Source: Microbacterium sp.
GTDB taxonomy: Bacteria; Actinomycetota; Actinomycetes; Actinomycetales; Microbacteriaceae
NCBI GenBank assembly: GCA_017306415.1
Contig: JAFKIL010000003.1
Coordinates: 248,001 to 312,000, forward strand
DNA: 64,000 nucleotides
Reading direction: 5' to 3'
Shown: in pieces, positions 55,482-64,000 of the stretch
Position numbering within the stretch: the stretch's first letter is position 1
Layout of the letters: every line of letters starts with the position of its first letter
Program-made: the position numbers and the translations under genes
Notes under the pieces: generated by a model
What the model saw: the letters and a program-made list of their open reading frames with translations, nothing else
What the model was told of the DNA's origin: nothing
The model's database searches: none

Positions 55482-57863
55482 TCAGGCGCGGATCCACTGC
55501 TCGCGTAGGACGGCCGCGCTGATCCGCCCATCGTGGACCGTCGCGACGAAGGCCGCTCCGTCGATCCCGAGGCGCGCGCGTCGCTCCGGATCCGTGGCGA
55601 GCCCGAGGACGACCCCCTCGATCGTGTCGGGATCGGCCTCGACGAGGGGCAGCGCCATGCCGGACACCTGCTCCACGGTCCGCCGGACGTCCTCCAGGAC
55701 GTGACCGACCACGACCGCGCCCGCGGCCATGGCCTCGCACGCGGCGACGCCGTACGACCCCAGCCGGAACTGGTCGAGCACGATGTCGGCATCCGCCCAC
55801 GTCGCCGGCATCTGCGCGGAGGGCACCCCCGCGGTGATCTCGCGGTACTCGATCACGCCGCGATCGTGCAGACGGCGGAGAGCGGGCCGGATCAGGTCCG
55901 TCCCCTTGATCCAGGGGTTCGTCGGGAGGTGCGCGACCACGGGCACCGCACGGGCCGGAGGGCGGTCCGGTGCGCGCCAGCGGTCCACGTCGACTACCAC
56001 GGGGCACCAGTGAGCGAACGGGAGGTCGGCGAGCAGATCGGGCGTCGAGACGAAGGTGGGCCGGCCGAGGCGCGTGAGCAGCGCGATGTTGCGCTCCGCC
56101 TCGATCTCGTGCCGCGCGAGATAGATGTCGGTGTCGAGGTAGGGCGACCACACGGTGCGGGTCGCGTGACGGCTCGGCAGGCGGACGTCCGTCCCATGGG
56201 CCATGTAGGCGGTCGACACGCCCGCCGCCGTCAGGATGTCGGCCTCACGGGCGACGTCGCGCAGGAACAGGCGCCCGAACAGGGGCTTCTCGGCCTCCAC
56301 GAGAACGTGAGTGAAGCCCCGGACGGCGTCCAGCTGCGCCCGCTGCCACGTGCGCGACCTCTGGTAGACCGCGACGGGCACCTCCGTGTCGGCGCGGAAC
56401 GCGTAGCCGCCCGGACTCACGACGCTCATGTTGCGGCACTGCAGCCGCGGATCCGCGGACTCGAGGGCGCGCGCCCACGCGTAGCCCTGCTCGGAGTAGT
56501 TGACCGGCCCGATGTACACGCGCACCGCTGCGTCGGGTACCGCGGTGGGCGGCGGAACGTCCTGCGGGCGCACGCGCCCGAAGCGCAGGGCGGCGATCCT
56601 CCCCGGGATGCTGGCGGGATGGTCGGCGACGTACTCGATCACGCGATTCGCCCACGACGGCAGCCGCCCGCGGGAGCGCGCCGCCGCGGTGCCTCGCTGC
56701 GTCGGAGTCAGGGGGCCGTCCGGACCCGGTGCGACGCCGGGACCAGCAGCACTCGGACGGTCGCCCGGAGCCGGCCGCAGGAGGATCGCCGCCCGGCGGA
56801 GCGGGCTGTCGACGGCGAACACGGCGAGCGGGGACGCGGTGATCGCCCGCGTCAACCGCGGGCTGCGGTGATGCCGCTCGGCGGCGGCGACGAGCGCGTG
56901 GGAGTCCCGGGCCGACGCGGCGGCGAGCACGCGGCGGTCCGCGATGGAGAGGCTGGCCAGGCCGCGGGGGTCGAGCGCGGAGAGCCACGCGGCCACGTCC
57001 GCGACCGCGTCAGCGTCCGTCGCGGACCACTCCTCGGGATCGGGACGCCGCAGCACCGCCGGGACGAGGATGAACCGCGCCATCATCACGGCCACGGCGG
57101 TGCGGGCGGCCGGTTCGAGTGCGGCGATCCACGGGCGTTCCCGGAGACGCGTGAGCGCCTCGAGATCGCGCGAGGCCGGGCGCGATGTCGTCGTGACGCG
57201 TTCCTCCTCCTCGTCGCTCAGCACGTAGCCGGGCAGCGACGGATCGTAGGACACCACGCCACCGCGCGTCACGAGGGCCAGCGACAGCTCGATGTCCTCC
57301 CCGGTCGCGACCCCCTCGCTCAGCGTGACGCCCAGCCGGTCCAGGTATTCGCGCCGGATGAGCCCGAACAGGGCGAGGCGGTAGGCGAGCCGATCCCGAC
57401 CGGCGTCGAGCGCGGTGAGCCGCCCGCGCCGCGTGAGCGGGTCGCGCAGCGCGCGGCCGCGGAGGTCTCGCTGGGGGCCGATGAGGTAGTCCGACCCGAA
57501 CGCGCGCGCCGCCTCGACCCAGCGGTCGATCGTGCCCGGCTCGAGATAGTCGTCGGAGCCGAGCAGCATCACGTACGGCGCCGATCCGGCGCGGATCCCG
57601 GCGTTCATCGGCCCGGCCGGTGAAGGGACGCCGTCGGAGAACTCGAGTACGCGGACGCGCGGATCGTCGCCGACAGCGCCGAGCGCCGCCCGCATGTCGT
57701 CAGCCGAGAGGTGGTGGGCGACCACCGTCACGCGCACGGCTGCGCGGCCCGCGAGCGCGGATGCGACCGCCCGCGTCACGGGCCGGCGCAGATCGTGGTT
57801 CGCGATCACGACGTCGACGACCGGCGCATCCGCCCCGTGAGTCACGTCTTCCGGACCCGTCAT
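55482..57863 (-). CDS. Fused glycosyltransferase: GT2 domain plus GT-B-like domain
   Basis: This is a 793-residue protein. Residues about 15-330 are a GT2 domain with VVIANHDLRRPVTRAVA, LGSDDYLEPG and TGEDIELSLAL. After a Pro/Gly-rich linker (about 390-430), residues about 450-790 form a GT-B-like domain with VYIGPVNYSEQG and FVSTPDLLADLP. The WIKGTDLIRP and ADADIVLDQFRLGSYG motifs follow. The two halves correspond to the stand-alone proteins at 52125-53201 and 60844-62070. It overlaps the upstream GT4 gene by ATGA (57860-57863). It could add two sugars in succession to the same acceptor. Confidence 0.88.
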   Translation of the reverse strand: MTGPEDVTHGADAPVVDVVIANHDLRRPVTRAVASALAGRAAVRVTVVAHHLSADDMRAALGAVGDDPRVRVLEFSDGVPSPAGPMNAGIRAGSAPYVMLLGSDDYLEPGTIDRWVEAARAFGSDYLIGPQRDLRGRALRDPLTRRGRLTALDAGRDRLAYRLALFGLIRREYLDRLGVTLSEGVATGEDIELSLALVTRGGVVSYDPSLPGYVLSDEEEERVTTTSRPASRDLEALTRLRERPWIAALEPAARTAVAVMMARFILVPAVLRRPDPEEWSATDADAVADVAAWLSALDPRGLASLSIADRRVLAAASARDSHALVAAAERHHRSPRLTRAITASPLAVFAVDSPLRRAAILLRPAPGDRPSAAGPGVAPGPDGPLTPTQRGTAAARSRGRLPSWANRVIEYVADHPASIPGRIAALRFGRVRPQDVPPPTAVPDAAVRVYIGPVNYSEQGYAWARALESADPRLQCRNMSVVSPGGYAFRADTEVPVAVYQRSRTWQRAQLDAVRGFTHVLVEAEKPLFGRLFLRDVAREADILTAAGVSTAYMAHGTDVRLPSRHATRTVWSPYLDTDIYLARHEIEAERNIALLTRLGRPTFVSTPDLLADLPFAHWCPVVVDVDRWRAPDRPPARAVPVVAHLPTNPWIKGTDLIRPALRRLHDRGVIEYREITAGVPSAQMPATWADADIVLDQFRLGSYGVAACEAMAAGAVVVGHVLEDVRRTVEQVSGMALPLVEADPDTIEGVVLGLATDPERRARLGIDGAAFVATVHDGRISAAVLREQWIRA

Positions 57864-59008
57864 CGGCGCGGCGACTCCGGCTGCACCGCGATCGCGTCGA
57901 TCGCGCGCTCCCATCCGACGACCTGCGCGTCCGCGGACAGCTCGCGCGCTGCGGCATCCGATGCGGCAGCGAAGCCCGCGACCGCGTCGGGCGTCAACAT
58001 GTCGAGGGCGACGGCGAGCGCATCCGCGGTGAAGTCGGACGTCACGACCCCGAGCCCGCGCGTCTCGACGGTGCCGGCCATCTCCGGCGACGGCCCGACG
58101 ATGAGCCCCAGCCGCGCCTGAACGTAGTCGAAGAACTTGTTCGGGAGCGCCCAGCGGTTGTTGAAGTTCCCCGGGGGAAGGACGTGCACGCCCATGTCAT
58201 AGGCGGTGAGGGTGGGGATGAGCCGGTCGTAGGGCACCGGGTCGAGGACGCGCACGCGTCCGCTCGTCGTCTCGGCCATCGCCTTCAGCTCGGCCAGGTG
58301 GTCTGGTTCGTGGGGCATGAGATACATGTCGAGCTCGACCTCGGCCCTCGACCGCGCCACCCCGTCGATCAGCAGGGTCAGATCGCGGTTGCGCAACGCC
58401 GCTCCGCTGTGCACCAGCCGGATCGGGCTGCCGACGGCGTGGGGGCGGATGTCGCGGAACGGCGTGGCGTTCGTGACCACACCCGGACGGAACCCGAACT
58501 CCTTCTCGTACTCCTCCGCAAGCCCTCGGCCCACCGTGGTCGTCGACGCGACGCGCGCCACGAACCGGCGGCACAGCCAGCGGGCGTAAGGCGCCCGCCA
58601 GAACACCCAGGCCGGCACGTCGTCGTGCAGACGCGGGTAGTACTCGTGGAGATCGACGTGGATCCGCGACGCGGGCGCGAGCTCCAGCGCGATCGGCGCG
58701 GTCTCCGCCTCGTTCGCGAGCACGACGTCGAACGTCCTCCCCCGCAGGAGCCGTCGCGCCTCCTGCACGGCGCTCGTCGACGAGTACGCGGCCCGGTACT
58801 GGCGAGCCGCGATGAGACGGAAGTCGGTGTCGAGCGCCCCGTACTCGGCGCCGATCTCGAGGTGCTCCGCCGCCCCGTCCGGCGCCGGGCCGTAGCCGCA
58901 CGTCGTGACGCGGTAGCGATCGGCGAACGCGCGTACCTGCTTGAGCACCCGCGCGTCGTCCACGATCGGCGAGAACGAGATGATCAGCAGCGAGGGGCGT
59001 TCAGGCAC
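57860..59008 (-). CDS. Glycosyltransferase (GT4-like, GT-B fold)
   Basis: This is a 382-residue enzyme. The N-terminal domain has LLIISFSPIVDDARVLKQV and DLHEYYPRLHDD. The donor domain has RLVHSGAALRNRDL, LPPGNFNNRWALPNKFFDYVQARL and the C-terminal Glu-containing region. The GTG at 59008 lies inside the end of the ABC exporter gene (8-bp overlap), and the stop overlaps the fused glycosyltransferase gene. All three should be one transcript. Confidence 0.88.
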   Translation of the reverse strand: MPERPSLLIISFSPIVDDARVLKQVRAFADRYRVTTCGYGPAPDGAAEHLEIGAEYGALDTDFRLIAARQYRAAYSSTSAVQEARRLLRGRTFDVVLANEAETAPIALELAPASRIHVDLHEYYPRLHDDVPAWVFWRAPYARWLCRRFVARVASTTTVGRGLAEEYEKEFGFRPGVVTNATPFRDIRPHAVGSPIRLVHSGAALRNRDLTLLIDGVARSRAEVELDMYLMPHEPDHLAELKAMAETTSGRVRVLDPVPYDRLIPTLTAYDMGVHVLPPGNFNNRWALPNKFFDYVQARLGLIVGPSPEMAGTVETRGLGVVTSDFTADALAVALDMLTPDAVAGFAAASDAAARELSADAQVVGWERAIDAIAVQPESPRR

Positions 59009-60791
59009 CGGCGACCTCGAGGCCGGCCAGCCGCGCCTGCTCCCGGAAGTCGGGCACGATCCGCTGGAGGTCGTCGAAGCTGCCCGTGGCGACGACGCGG
59101 CCGCCGTCCAGGTAGGCGATCGTGTCGAAGTGTCGGATCGTCGCCAGGCGATGGGCGACCGCGATGACCGTCACGTCGCCCTCGAGCGCGCGGATGGCGT
59201 CCGCGACCGCCTCCTCGGTGCGGCCGTCCAGCGCGCTCGTGGCCTCGTCGAGGACGAGCACGAGCGGGTCCGAATACAGCGCACGCGCGATACCGAGTCG
59301 CTGGCGCTGGCCTCCGGACAGGTTCGAGCCCCGCTCGGTCAGCATGGCGTCGATGCCCTCCGCGCGCGCGTTCACGACGTCGTCGAGCTGCGCGCGATGC
59401 AGCGCGTGCCGCACGCGGTCCGGATCGTAGTCGTCGCCCCACGTGAGCGCGACGTTCTGGGCGATGGTCGCCGAGAAGATCCCGACCGACTGCGGGACGT
59501 ACGCCACGCGGCCGCGCCAGCTGCGCCGGGCGGCGTCGATGGGCACGCCGTCGACGGTGACGGTACCGGAGGTCGGGCTGGACAGCCCCAGCAGGATGTC
59601 GACGAGTGTCGACTTGCCCGCACCCGTGGGTCCGGCGATGCCGAGCGAACTGCCGAACGGGATGCGGAGGTCGACGTCGTGGAGGACCTCGGCGCCGCCG
59701 CTGGTGTACCGGAACCCGACGTCCGCGAGGACGAGCTCGCGGGGCCGCGCCGGCAGCGTCATGGTGTCGGCGAGCTCGGCCTCGCTGACCGCCGTCTCGG
59801 CGCTGACGATGTCGGCGACCACGTTCTTGGCGTGGATCTCGTTGGCGGACGCCTGGGAGAGGCTGCCCTGGACGGTGTTGATGGCCGGCAGCATCCGGAA
59901 GCCGGTGATCGTGAAGAGGGCGATGGCGACGATCGCCTGCTGGAAGCCGCTGGTCGCCAGGGCCACGCCGCCCACGATGAGGAGCCCGACCATCAACGCG
60001 GACTCCATCGCGTAGCGCGGCACGATCGTGAGGAAGGAGATGTTCGCCCGCGCACGCGCCGCGTGGACCCGGATCTCGCGCACGTGCTGCCGTACCGCAC
60101 CCAGGCGGTCACGCAGCGTGAACTCCTTCAGCGCCTCCACGAGCTCGGTCAGCACGCCTGCGGCGCGATAGGCGAAGGTCCGGTTGACCCGGCCCGCCTG
60201 GGCGACCTTCTTCGAGAGCACCATCGACATGAGCAGCGCCACCCCGATCAGGTACGCCATCACCGCGAGAGCGCTGAGCGGCTGCGCGACGAGCAGCACG
60301 ATCGCGACGGACAGGAAGGAGACCACGTTGGGCGGGATGCTCGAGAGCGGGATCAGGAAGCCCATGATCGTGTTGGCGATCCCGGTGTCGGCGACGCGCG
60401 TGATGTCGGACGTCTTGCGGCGCGACCGCTCCTCCCACGTGAGCTGGGTGTACGCGCCGAACAGGCGGTCACCGATCTCCAGCTCGTACACCGCCAGACG
60501 GCGGGTCGCCCACCACTGCATCAGGACGGTGGACCCGCCCTTGAGCATGATGAGTCCGCACGCGAGGGCGATGAGCCAGGGCGTGGAGGACACCGGGATC
60601 GTGCCGATGACCGGGAGCCTGACGGGCGTTCCCGTCAGGGCCGGCGACATCACGAGCGCGATGATCCCCATCGAGACGATGTCGAGGAGCGCGAGGAGGC
60701 TCGAGAACACGACGAAACGCACGTAGAAGCGCTCCGCCTTCCCCGGCAGGATGCGGAGGACCTGGCGAAGCGTGAGGTACAGCGATCGCAC
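59001..60791 (-). CDS. ABC exporter with fused membrane and ATPase domains (PglK/MsbA-like)
   Basis: This is a 596-residue half-transporter. It has six transmembrane helices (about residues 20-310) and an ATPase domain with Walker A GPTGAGKST (near 385-393), Q-loop VPQSVGIF, signature LSGGQRQRLGIARAL and Walker B VLVLDEATSALD. Homodimers of this type flip lipid-linked oligosaccharides (PglK) or lipids (MsbA). Coupling to a GT4 and the fused glycosyltransferase argues for glycan flipping. The GTG at 60791 has AGGAGA upstream; a TAAACT -10 candidate is at 60841-60846 (minus strand). Confidence 0.9.
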   Translation of the reverse strand: MRSLYLTLRQVLRILPGKAERFYVRFVVFSSLLALLDIVSMGIIALVMSPALTGTPVRLPVIGTIPVSSTPWLIALACGLIMLKGGSTVLMQWWATRRLAVYELEIGDRLFGAYTQLTWEERSRRKTSDITRVADTGIANTIMGFLIPLSSIPPNVVSFLSVAIVLLVAQPLSALAVMAYLIGVALLMSMVLSKKVAQAGRVNRTFAYRAAGVLTELVEALKEFTLRDRLGAVRQHVREIRVHAARARANISFLTIVPRYAMESALMVGLLIVGGVALATSGFQQAIVAIALFTITGFRMLPAINTVQGSLSQASANEIHAKNVVADIVSAETAVSEAELADTMTLPARPRELVLADVGFRYTSGGAEVLHDVDLRIPFGSSLGIAGPTGAGKSTLVDILLGLSSPTSGTVTVDGVPIDAARRSWRGRVAYVPQSVGIFSATIAQNVALTWGDDYDPDRVRHALHRAQLDDVVNARAEGIDAMLTERGSNLSGGQRQRLGIARALYSDPLVLVLDEATSALDGRTEEAVADAIRALEGDVTVIAVAHRLATIRHFDTIAYLDGGRVVATGSFDDLQRIVPDFREQARLAGLEVAGA

Positions 60792-60843
60792 GCGTCTCCT
60801 GTCGTCGTGACGTGTGTCGTCGTGATGGTGGATCGTGAGAAGT

Positions 60844-62070
60844 TTAGCCGTCGTTGCTGTCAAGGAACCGTGACAGGGCCGCCGCCGACGCGCGCCCGTC
60901 GTGAAGGCTCCGCACGAAGCGCGGGCCGATCGCCGCGGTCTCCCTCGCCGCCTCCCGATCGGCGAGGACCCCCAGCAGGACCTCGCGCAGCGTGTCTCCT
61001 GTCGCCTCGAGGACGGGCAGATCGATGCGGGCGGCGGACGCGGCGGCCGCCCGCGACTGCTCGGCGACGTGCGAGACGACGACGCGTCCGGCGGCGAGCG
61101 CCTCGCACGTCGCGACACCGTAGATGCCGAGACGGAACTGATCGAGCACGATGTCAGCGTCGCCGTAGAGGGCGCGCATGCCCGCACGGTCGAGTCCCCG
61201 TGCGGCCCGGTACTCGATGCGGCCCTCGGCGGCCAGAGCGTCCAGCACGGGCTCCACGAGGTCCGTGCCCTTGATCGTCGCCCGGCTGGGAGCGTGCACG
61301 ACGACCGGAACCGGCCTCCGGAGCGGCTCGTCCGCTCCCGACCACTCGTCGACGTCGATGACGACGGGCAGCCACGTCGCCCACGGCACGTCGATCAGGA
61401 GGTCGGGTGTCGAGACGAACGCCGGGATGCCGCCGGCGCGCAGCTCCGTCAGGAGGGACCGGTTGCGCCGCACCAGCTCCTCGAGCTGACCCTGACCCGG
61501 ATAGTCCCCGTCACGGAACGGCGACCACCGGTCGCGGCGCGCGTGCTCCGACGGCAACCGGATGTCGCTGCCGTGGCACAGCGTACCCACGCGGATCCCG
61601 TGACGGCGCAGCATCGCGATCTCCTCCGCGACGCCCTCCCCGGGTCGCGGCAGAAGAGCGAGCTCCGCCTCGATGAGCACGTGGGTGAACCGCTCGATCG
61701 CCGCGCGCTGGCGACGCTGCCACGGTAAGGAGGCGACGACCGTCTTCGGCACGACACGGTCGGCGGGGAAGCCGAAACCGCCCGATACGGCCAGGTTCCG
61801 CGCCCCCGCATCGGGACGGTGCGCCTCCACGGCGCGCGCCCACGCCCACGCCTGGCCGGCATAGTTCGCCGGACCGATGAACAGTCGCACGGGCGCGTCC
61901 GGCGGCTCGACCGGAGGGGGCGGCGGTACGTACGGACGTCTGGCCACGAGGGCTCGGACGCGTTCGGTCAGGCCGGTGGGGAGTGCGTGCACGAGCCCGA
62001 CGACCGCACGTCGGACCGGCGCCGGAAGCATCTGCACCACCCGTGCGATCACAACGGTGGCACGGCTCAT
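60844..62070 (-). CDS. Glycosyltransferase (stand-alone GT-B-like relative of a fused domain)
   Basis: This is a 408-residue protein. A short N-terminal helix-rich part with a Pro-rich stretch (about 53-65) precedes a domain with VRLFIGPANYAGQAWAWARA and CHGSDIRLPSEHARRDRWSP. FVSTPDLLIDVPWATW, IKGTDLVEPVL and ADIVLDQFRLGIYGVATCEA follow. It is strongly similar to the second half of the fused protein at 55482-57863. GT-B type sugar transfer is inferred. The ATG at 62070 lacks a clear ribosome binding site; TAGGAT near 62111-62116 (minus strand) may be the -10. Confidence 0.83.
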   Translation of the reverse strand: MSRATVVIARVVQMLPAPVRRAVVGLVHALPTGLTERVRALVARRPYVPPPPPVEPPDAPVRLFIGPANYAGQAWAWARAVEAHRPDAGARNLAVSGGFGFPADRVVPKTVVASLPWQRRQRAAIERFTHVLIEAELALLPRPGEGVAEEIAMLRRHGIRVGTLCHGSDIRLPSEHARRDRWSPFRDGDYPGQGQLEELVRRNRSLLTELRAGGIPAFVSTPDLLIDVPWATWLPVVIDVDEWSGADEPLRRPVPVVVHAPSRATIKGTDLVEPVLDALAAEGRIEYRAARGLDRAGMRALYGDADIVLDQFRLGIYGVATCEALAAGRVVVSHVAEQSRAAAASAARIDLPVLEATGDTLREVLLGVLADREAARETAAIGPRFVRSLHDGRASAAALSRFLDSNDG

Positions 62071-62161
62071 GGCCGGCCGTCCGTCGCTTGCAGATCCATA
62101 GGGCACAGATCCTATCCGCGCGATCCGGGTGTGCGTCGGCGCAGGTGCTTGAATTGACGGC

Positions 62162-63301
62162 ATGACATCTCCGGACCCCGCGTTCACCGAGCCGTTGCAC
62201 GTCGGGAGACCGAACATCGGCGATCCGGAGGAGTTCCTCCGTCTGGTGCAGGGTGCCCTCGACCGCCGATGGCTGTCCAACGACGGACCGCTCGTGCGCG
62301 AGCTCGAGACCCGGATCGCCGAGCGCCTCGGGGTGGCGCACTGCGTCGCGACGACGAACGGCACGATCGCGCTCGAGATCGCGATCCGCGCGCTCGGCAT
62401 GACCGGCGAGGTCATCGTGCCGTCGTTCACCTTCGTCGCGACCCCGCACTCGCTGAGCTGGCAGGGCATCACGCCCGTCTTCGCCGACATCGACCCCGAC
62501 ACCCACTGCCTCGACCCCGCGTCCGTCCGCCGCCTGATCACCCCGCGCACGACGGGGATCATCGGCGTCCACCTCTGGGGGCGGCCCGCTCCGGTGACCG
62601 AGCTCGAAGAGATCGCAGAGGAGCACGGTCTCCAGCTGATGTTCGATGCCGCCCATGCGTTCGGCGTGTCGCTGGGCGACCGGATGGTGGGCTCCTTCGG
62701 CCGCGCGGAGGTGCTGAGCTTCCACGCCACGAAGTTCTTCAACTCGGTCGAGGGCGGCGCGATCGTCACCGACGACGCCGACATCGCGCGCACCGCCCGC
62801 CTCATGCGCAACTTCGGATTCGCGGGCGAGGACGACGTGGTCTACGAGGGCACGAACGGCAAGATGACCGAGGTGTGCGCGGCCATGGGCCTCGCCAACC
62901 TGGGCGCCCTCGACGAGGTCGTCACGACGAACCGGCGCAACTACGACGCGTACGTCCGGGAGCTCCACGGGATCGAGGGAGTGTCCGTGCTGCCGATCGG
63001 CGAGCAGGGTCGCAGCAACTACCAGTACGTCGTGATGCTGATAGACGAGGCCTGCGCCGCCACCCGCGAGGAGGTGCTGGCCGCCCTCCGCGATAACAAC
63101 GTGCTCGCACGGCGCTACTTCTGGCCCGGGTGCCACCGCATGGAGCCGTACCGGACGATGTTCCCGGAGGCCGGTGCGAACCTCCCCGAGACGGAGCGCG
63201 TCGCGGAGCGGGTGATCGTGATGCCCACCGGCACGAGCGTGGACGAGCAGGCCGTGGCGGCGATCGCCCGGATCGTCCGGGCACGGGTGGAGGCCGCGTG
63301 A
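62162..63301 (+). CDS. DegT/DnrJ/EryC1 aminotransferase (4-amino-sugar type, VioA/PglE-like)
   Basis: This is a 379-residue PLP enzyme. It has ATTNGTIALEIAIRALG, VPSFTFVATPHSL, FDAAHAFGV and the catalytic Lys in SFHATKFFNSVEGGAI. This branch resembles enzymes making 4-amino-4,6-dideoxy sugars, and the next gene is a NeuD/PglD-type acetyltransferase that typically acetylates that amine. The required 4,6-dehydratase is not in this window. The ATG at 62162 is a good start; the stop overlaps the acetyltransferase GTG (63298-63301). Confidence 0.87.
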   Translation: MTSPDPAFTEPLHVGRPNIGDPEEFLRLVQGALDRRWLSNDGPLVRELETRIAERLGVAHCVATTNGTIALEIAIRALGMTGEVIVPSFTFVATPHSLSWQGITPVFADIDPDTHCLDPASVRRLITPRTTGIIGVHLWGRPAPVTELEEIAEEHGLQLMFDAAHAFGVSLGDRMVGSFGRAEVLSFHATKFFNSVEGGAIVTDDADIARTARLMRNFGFAGEDDVVYEGTNGKMTEVCAAMGLANLGALDEVVTTNRRNYDAYVRELHGIEGVSVLPIGEQGRSNYQYVVMLIDEACAATREEVLAALRDNNVLARRYFWPGCHRMEPYRTMFPEAGANLPETERVAERVIVMPTGTSVDEQAVAAIARIVRARVEAA

Positions 63302-63960
63302 CGGCCGGGCCGCTGCGCACGCTGTACGTGTTCGGCGCCGGCGGTCACGGACGCGAGGTGGCCTGGATCGCACGCGCCGTGCATCCGTCCGTGCGGATCG
63401 TGCACCTCGTGGACGACGAGCGGTACGCGGGCGAGCCGGTGAACGGCGCGCCGGTCGCCCATGTGTCGCGCGTCGTATCCGGTGACGACGCCGCATTCGT
63501 CACCGCGGTGGGCGATGCCGATCTGCGGCGGGCGGCCGCGGCCACGCTCATCGCGGCGGGGCTGACGCCGCTCGCCCTCGTCCACCCGTCCGCAGAGGTG
63601 ACCCCGACCGCCCGCATCGGCGCCGGAGCGGTGATCTTCCCCGGCGCCTTCCTCAGCGATGCGGTGCGCGTGGGCGCGCACGCCGTGGTCAACGTGGGCG
63701 GCAGCCTCTCGCACGATGTGGTCGTGGGCGACTTCGCGACCCTCTCACCGGGAGTCAGGGTCGCGGGGAACGTCAGCATCGGCGAGGGCGTGTTCCTCGG
63801 CATCGGCGCCAGCGTGGTGAACGGTCGCGTCGGCGCGCCCCTGACGATCGGGCCAGGCGCCGTCGTCGGGGCGGGCGCGACGGTCATCGCCGACATCGCG
63901 CCCGGGACTGTCGTCGGCGGCGTGCCCGCCCGTCCGCTGCACCGGGACGACACCCGATGA
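63298..63960 (+). CDS. Sugar O/N-acetyltransferase (NeuD/PglD-like, left-handed beta-helix)
   Basis: This is a 220-residue protein. The N-terminal Rossmann-like part has VFGAGGHGREVAW. From about residue 100 it has hexapeptide repeats (IGAGAVIFPGAF, then VNVGGSLSHDVVVGDF, VAGNVSIGEG and IGPGAVVGAGATV) forming a beta-helix with the catalytic His in LSHD. It should use acetyl-CoA to acetylate a nucleotide amino sugar made by the preceding aminotransferase. The GTG overlaps that gene's stop, and its own stop overlaps the next ATG. Confidence 0.9.
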   Translation: MTAGPLRTLYVFGAGGHGREVAWIARAVHPSVRIVHLVDDERYAGEPVNGAPVAHVSRVVSGDDAAFVTAVGDADLRRAAAATLIAAGLTPLALVHPSAEVTPTARIGAGAVIFPGAFLSDAVRVGAHAVVNVGGSLSHDVVVGDFATLSPGVRVAGNVSIGEGVFLGIGASVVNGRVGAPLTIGPGAVVGAGATVIADIAPGTVVGGVPARPLHRDDTR

Positions 63961-64000
63961 GCCTGCGGATCGCCCACCTCTTCCCGGACTCGCCGTTCCT
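63957..64000 (+). CDS. Start of a further gene, probably a glycosyltransferase (cut by the right edge)
   Basis: The frame begins ATGAGCCTG at 63957, sharing ATGA with the acetyltransferase stop, and reads MSLRIAHLFPDSPF before the window ends. The beginning resembles GT-B glycosyltransferases, but 14 residues do not prove this. The overlap indicates an operon that continues to the right. Confidence 0.55.
   Translation, partial: MSLRIAHLFPDSPF

Noticed and set aside
60841-60863. TTGACA (minus strand, 60858-60863) with TAAACT (60841-60846) as a full promoter for the ABC exporter
   Set aside because: The spacing is only 11 bp and TTGACA lies in the coding end of the preceding gene. I kept only TAAACT as a weak -10 candidate.
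58941-61274. 777-codon plus-strand open frame opposite the ABC exporter
   Set aside because: Composition is typical of an antisense high-GC frame and it covers an ABC ATPase on the other strand.

Overview
The window is high-GC DNA from an actinobacterium, most likely a Microbacterium-type member of the Microbacteriaceae. The basis is the mtrA-mtrB-lpqB cassette, a WhiB regulator, DUF3499 and DUF5719 genes next to S-adenosylhomocysteinase, many GTG starts, GTGA/ATGA start-stop overlaps and TANNNT -10 boxes placed directly before start codons. It holds 51 protein-coding genes, two of them cut by the window ends. I saw no tRNA, rRNA, CRISPR array, insertion sequence or phage gene. Genes are packed closely and no gene-free stretch exceeds about 300 bases. 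The longest gaps (about 210-280 bp) lie before the two aquaporin genes, around whiB and between glf and the CAP-domain gene.

Positions 1-19,400 are conserved chromosomal housekeeping. They hold lpqB (partial), mtrB and mtrA; a five-gene set (membrane protein, DUF4129, DUF4350, MoxR ATPase, DUF58); two divergent aquaporins; SpoIIM and RDD membrane proteins divergent across 16 bp; S-adenosylhomocysteinase; DUF3499; a metallopeptidase-like protein without its HExxH motif; DUF5719; a giant glycosyltransferase; and whiB.

Positions 19,569-64,000 are almost entirely a cell-surface glycan locus. The first block (19.5-33.7 kb) has two O-antigen ligase/polymerase-like proteins, a tandem-domain CDP-glycerol/ribitol phosphotransferase, a GT2 with a decayed phosphotransferase domain, a fused CDP-ribitol synthase, GalE, a pyruvyltransferase and a GT2-phosphotransferase fusion. 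Together these suggest a teichoic-acid-like, possibly ribitol-containing, polymer. The second block (33.8-39.3 kb) is a mycobacterial-style galactofuranan set: glfT2, a glfT1-like gene, wzt, wzm and glf. GalE and Glf can supply UDP-galactofuranose.

The third block (39.6-49.8 kb) has two secreted proteins with cell-wall-binding repeats. Between them lie a GtrA flippase, a GtrB-like polyprenyl-phosphate glycosyltransferase, an SDR and a large GT-C/YfhO-like membrane protein, which resemble a three-part extracytoplasmic glycosylation system. The fourth block (46.9-64 kb) encodes a nucleotide-sugar 6-dehydrogenase, UDP-GlcNAc 2-epimerase, Gfo/Idh/MocA oxidoreductase and two DegT-family aminotransferases, with a NeuD/PglD-type acetyltransferase, an ABC lipid-linked-glycan exporter and several glycosyltransferases. 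This fits synthesis and export of an acidic, acetamido-sugar-containing glycan.

The most distinctive observations are four. A two-domain glycosyltransferase is a fusion of relatives of two stand-alone neighbours. A polymerase-type protein retains only the first half of its phosphotransferase domain. The first aquaporin lacks the selectivity-filter arginine. Nine starts have a -10 box 6-8 nt upstream and so look leaderless.
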